Positions 62,912-64,000 of a stretch of 64,000 nucleotides of DNA are shown here, in pieces; the stretch's first letter is position 1, and each line of letters starts with the position of its first letter. This stretch comes from Vreelandella populi. GTDB taxonomy: Bacteria > Pseudomonadota > Gammaproteobacteria > Pseudomonadales > Halomonadaceae. The stretch lies in contig NZ_RZHE01000015.1 in the NCBI RefSeq assembly GCF_003989825.1, forward strand, positions 124,001-188,000. The letters are read 5' to 3'. A model generated the notes under the pieces. The model was not told the DNA's origin, made no database searches, and saw only the letters and a program-made list of their open reading frames with translations. A program made the translations under genes and the position numbers.

Positions 62912-64000
62912 ATGCTAGAACATTTTTTGGGCGGGTTAGCCGTGGTGATGCAGCCACTTAACCTGCTGCTCTTAACCTCTGCCGTGTTTATCGGCTTTAT
63001 CGGCGGTGCACTGCCCGGCATTAGCGGCGTCATTCTGGTGGTTATCCTGCTGCCGGTTACTTATGGCATGGAGCCGACCACGGCCTTTATGGTGTTGACC
63101 GCCATCTATGGCGCAACGGTCTTTTCAGGTCTGATTACGGCCATTCTGTACCGGGCCCCTGGCACGCCTGAAGCGGTAATGACGGCGTTTGACGGCTACC
63201 CCATGACGCAGCGTGGCGAAGCAGGCAAAGCTTTGGGCATCGGCGTTTTAAGCTCGGCTATTGGCGGCCTTGTGGGTACCGTCGCGCTGATTATATTCAC
63301 GCCCATGCTGGCCAAGATGGCTTTGAAGTTTTCATCCCCCGAATACTTTGCCTTGGCGGTACTTGGTTTAACCGTGGTTGCATCACTCGGTGGTCGTCTC
63401 ATATTCGGCTTGATTGGTGCTGCTCTAGGCCTATTCATTGCGACCATCGGTATTGATCCACTCACCGGCACCAGCCGTTTTACCTTTGGCAATCTCAACC
63501 TGGCCGAAGGCGTGGGCTTGATTCCGGTCATTGTCGGTTTGTTTGCCGTTTCAGAAGTCATGAAACGCACGCTGGACCATGAAAATCACCAGCCCTTGAA
63601 AAAGGTGAAGGTAAAGATCTTCGACCTGCCTATTCTGCGCCAGATTGGCATGACCCTGTCGCGTTCATCCATTATCGGGGTCGTCATCGGTATCCTGCCG
63701 GGTATCGGTGCCAGTACCGCGGCAATGGTGAGCTATAGCGAAACGGTCCGCTGGTCCAAGCACCCTGAGAAATTTGGCAAGGGCGCGCCGGAAGGCATCG
63801 CCGCCCCTGAGTCCGCCAATAACGCAGCGGCCATGGGTGCCCTGGTGCCGCTTTTTGCGCTGGGCATTCCGGGTAGCGGCACTACGGCCGTTATTCTAGG
63901 CGCGTTTATCATGCACGGCCTGCAGCCTGGGCCAATGTTCATGCTAACCAGCAGTGACTTGATCTACGCCGTCTTTGCCGGGCTATTTATCGTCAACTTT
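62912..64000 (+). CDS. TctA-type large membrane subunit (3' end cut by window)
   Basis: Partial: 363 residues are visible and the frame runs off the window. AGGGAG lies 6 bases before the ATG. Conserved TctA blocks are visible: GFIGGALPGISGVILVVILL, YRAPGTPEAVMTAFDGYPMT, GEAGKALGIGVLSSAIGGL, the second copy GILPGIGASTAAMVSYSETV and PGSGTTAVILGAFIMHGLQP. It is the transport channel of the tripartite carboxylate system. Confidence 0.93.
   Translation, partial: MLEHFLGGLAVVMQPLNLLLLTSAVFIGFIGGALPGISGVILVVILLPVTYGMEPTTAFMVLTAIYGATVFSGLITAILYRAPGTPEAVMTAFDGYPMTQRGEAGKALGIGVLSSAIGGLVGTVALIIFTPMLAKMALKFSSPEYFALAVLGLTVVASLGGRLIFGLIGAALGLFIATIGIDPLTGTSRFTFGNLNLAEGVGLIPVIVGLFAVSEVMKRTLDHENHQPLKKVKVKIFDLPILRQIGMTLSRSSIIGVVIGILPGIGASTAAMVSYSETVRWSKHPEKFGKGAPEGIAAPESANNAAAMGALVPLFALGIPGSGTTAVILGAFIMHGLQPGPMFMLTSSDLIYAVFAGLFIVNF

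Overview
The window looks like chromosomal DNA of a moderately halophilic gammaproteobacterium, most likely a Halomonas-type member of the Halomonadaceae. This rests on protein character and gene content: a stand-alone type II lumazine synthase, Pcs-type phosphatidylcholine synthase, several MocR regulators, TAXI-TRAP and tripartite tricarboxylate transporters, a malonate module with MadLM, and a GABA operon. I could not run a search, so the genus is an inference. I saw no rRNA, tRNA, CRISPR array, prophage or intact insertion sequence. Decay is limited to one broken lysR, an amidase remnant and a few short coding-like scraps.

Layout. 0-6.7 kb: partial AhpD-like gene, YbaK-type deacylase, an FMN riboswitch in front of ribH, rhodanese and GNAT genes, a MocR regulator, tag, pcs and a uracil-DNA-glycosylase-like gene. 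6.7-11.2 kb: a MocR regulator diverging from a DUF1127 gene and a phzF-like gene across an array of ATACAGA half-sites; a two-gene small heat-shock operon with a sigma-32-like promoter and a possible RNA thermometer; an amidase remnant; a small monooxygenase. 11.5-20.3 kb: MipA/OmpV-like porin diverging from a tetR-OMF-MFP-RND efflux operon, then a Na+/H+ antiporter. 20.5-23.9 kb: nitrilase-family hydrolase and APC permease diverging from a LuxR-type regulator. 23.9-29.8 kb: permease-gabD-gabT operon diverging from a GabR-like MocR regulator. 29.8-37.8 kb: lytic transglycosylase-like lipoprotein, TSUP exporter, Old Yellow Enzyme, a small ZipA-like membrane protein, ABC-F protein YbiT, a tandem CbiX-like protein, ChaC-like cyclotransferase and an HPP membrane protein.

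37.9-45.5 kb is a catabolic cluster: acyl-CoA dehydrogenase, CaiB-type CoA transferase, TAXI solute-binding protein, fused TRAP permease and a small membrane protein, with a divergent LysR regulator. 47.3-51.6 kb is a malonate module: decarboxylase, malonyl-CoA synthetase, MadL, MadM. 51.6-57.1 kb carries an FbpABC-like transporter next to argP and its divergent lysine/arginine exporter. 59-64 kb holds an FCD-type GntR regulator diverging from a SAF-domain oxidoreductase and tctCBA (tctA runs off the end).

Much of the window consists of regulator-plus-target units for uptake and breakdown of small acids and amino compounds, and several show operator-like repeats in the shared intergenic region. 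The least explained units are the TAXI/CaiB/acyl-CoA dehydrogenase cluster, the SAF-oxidoreductase/Tct cluster, the stand-alone ZipA-like protein, the tandem CbiX protein with a degenerate first domain, and the possible thermosensor ahead of the hsp20 pair.
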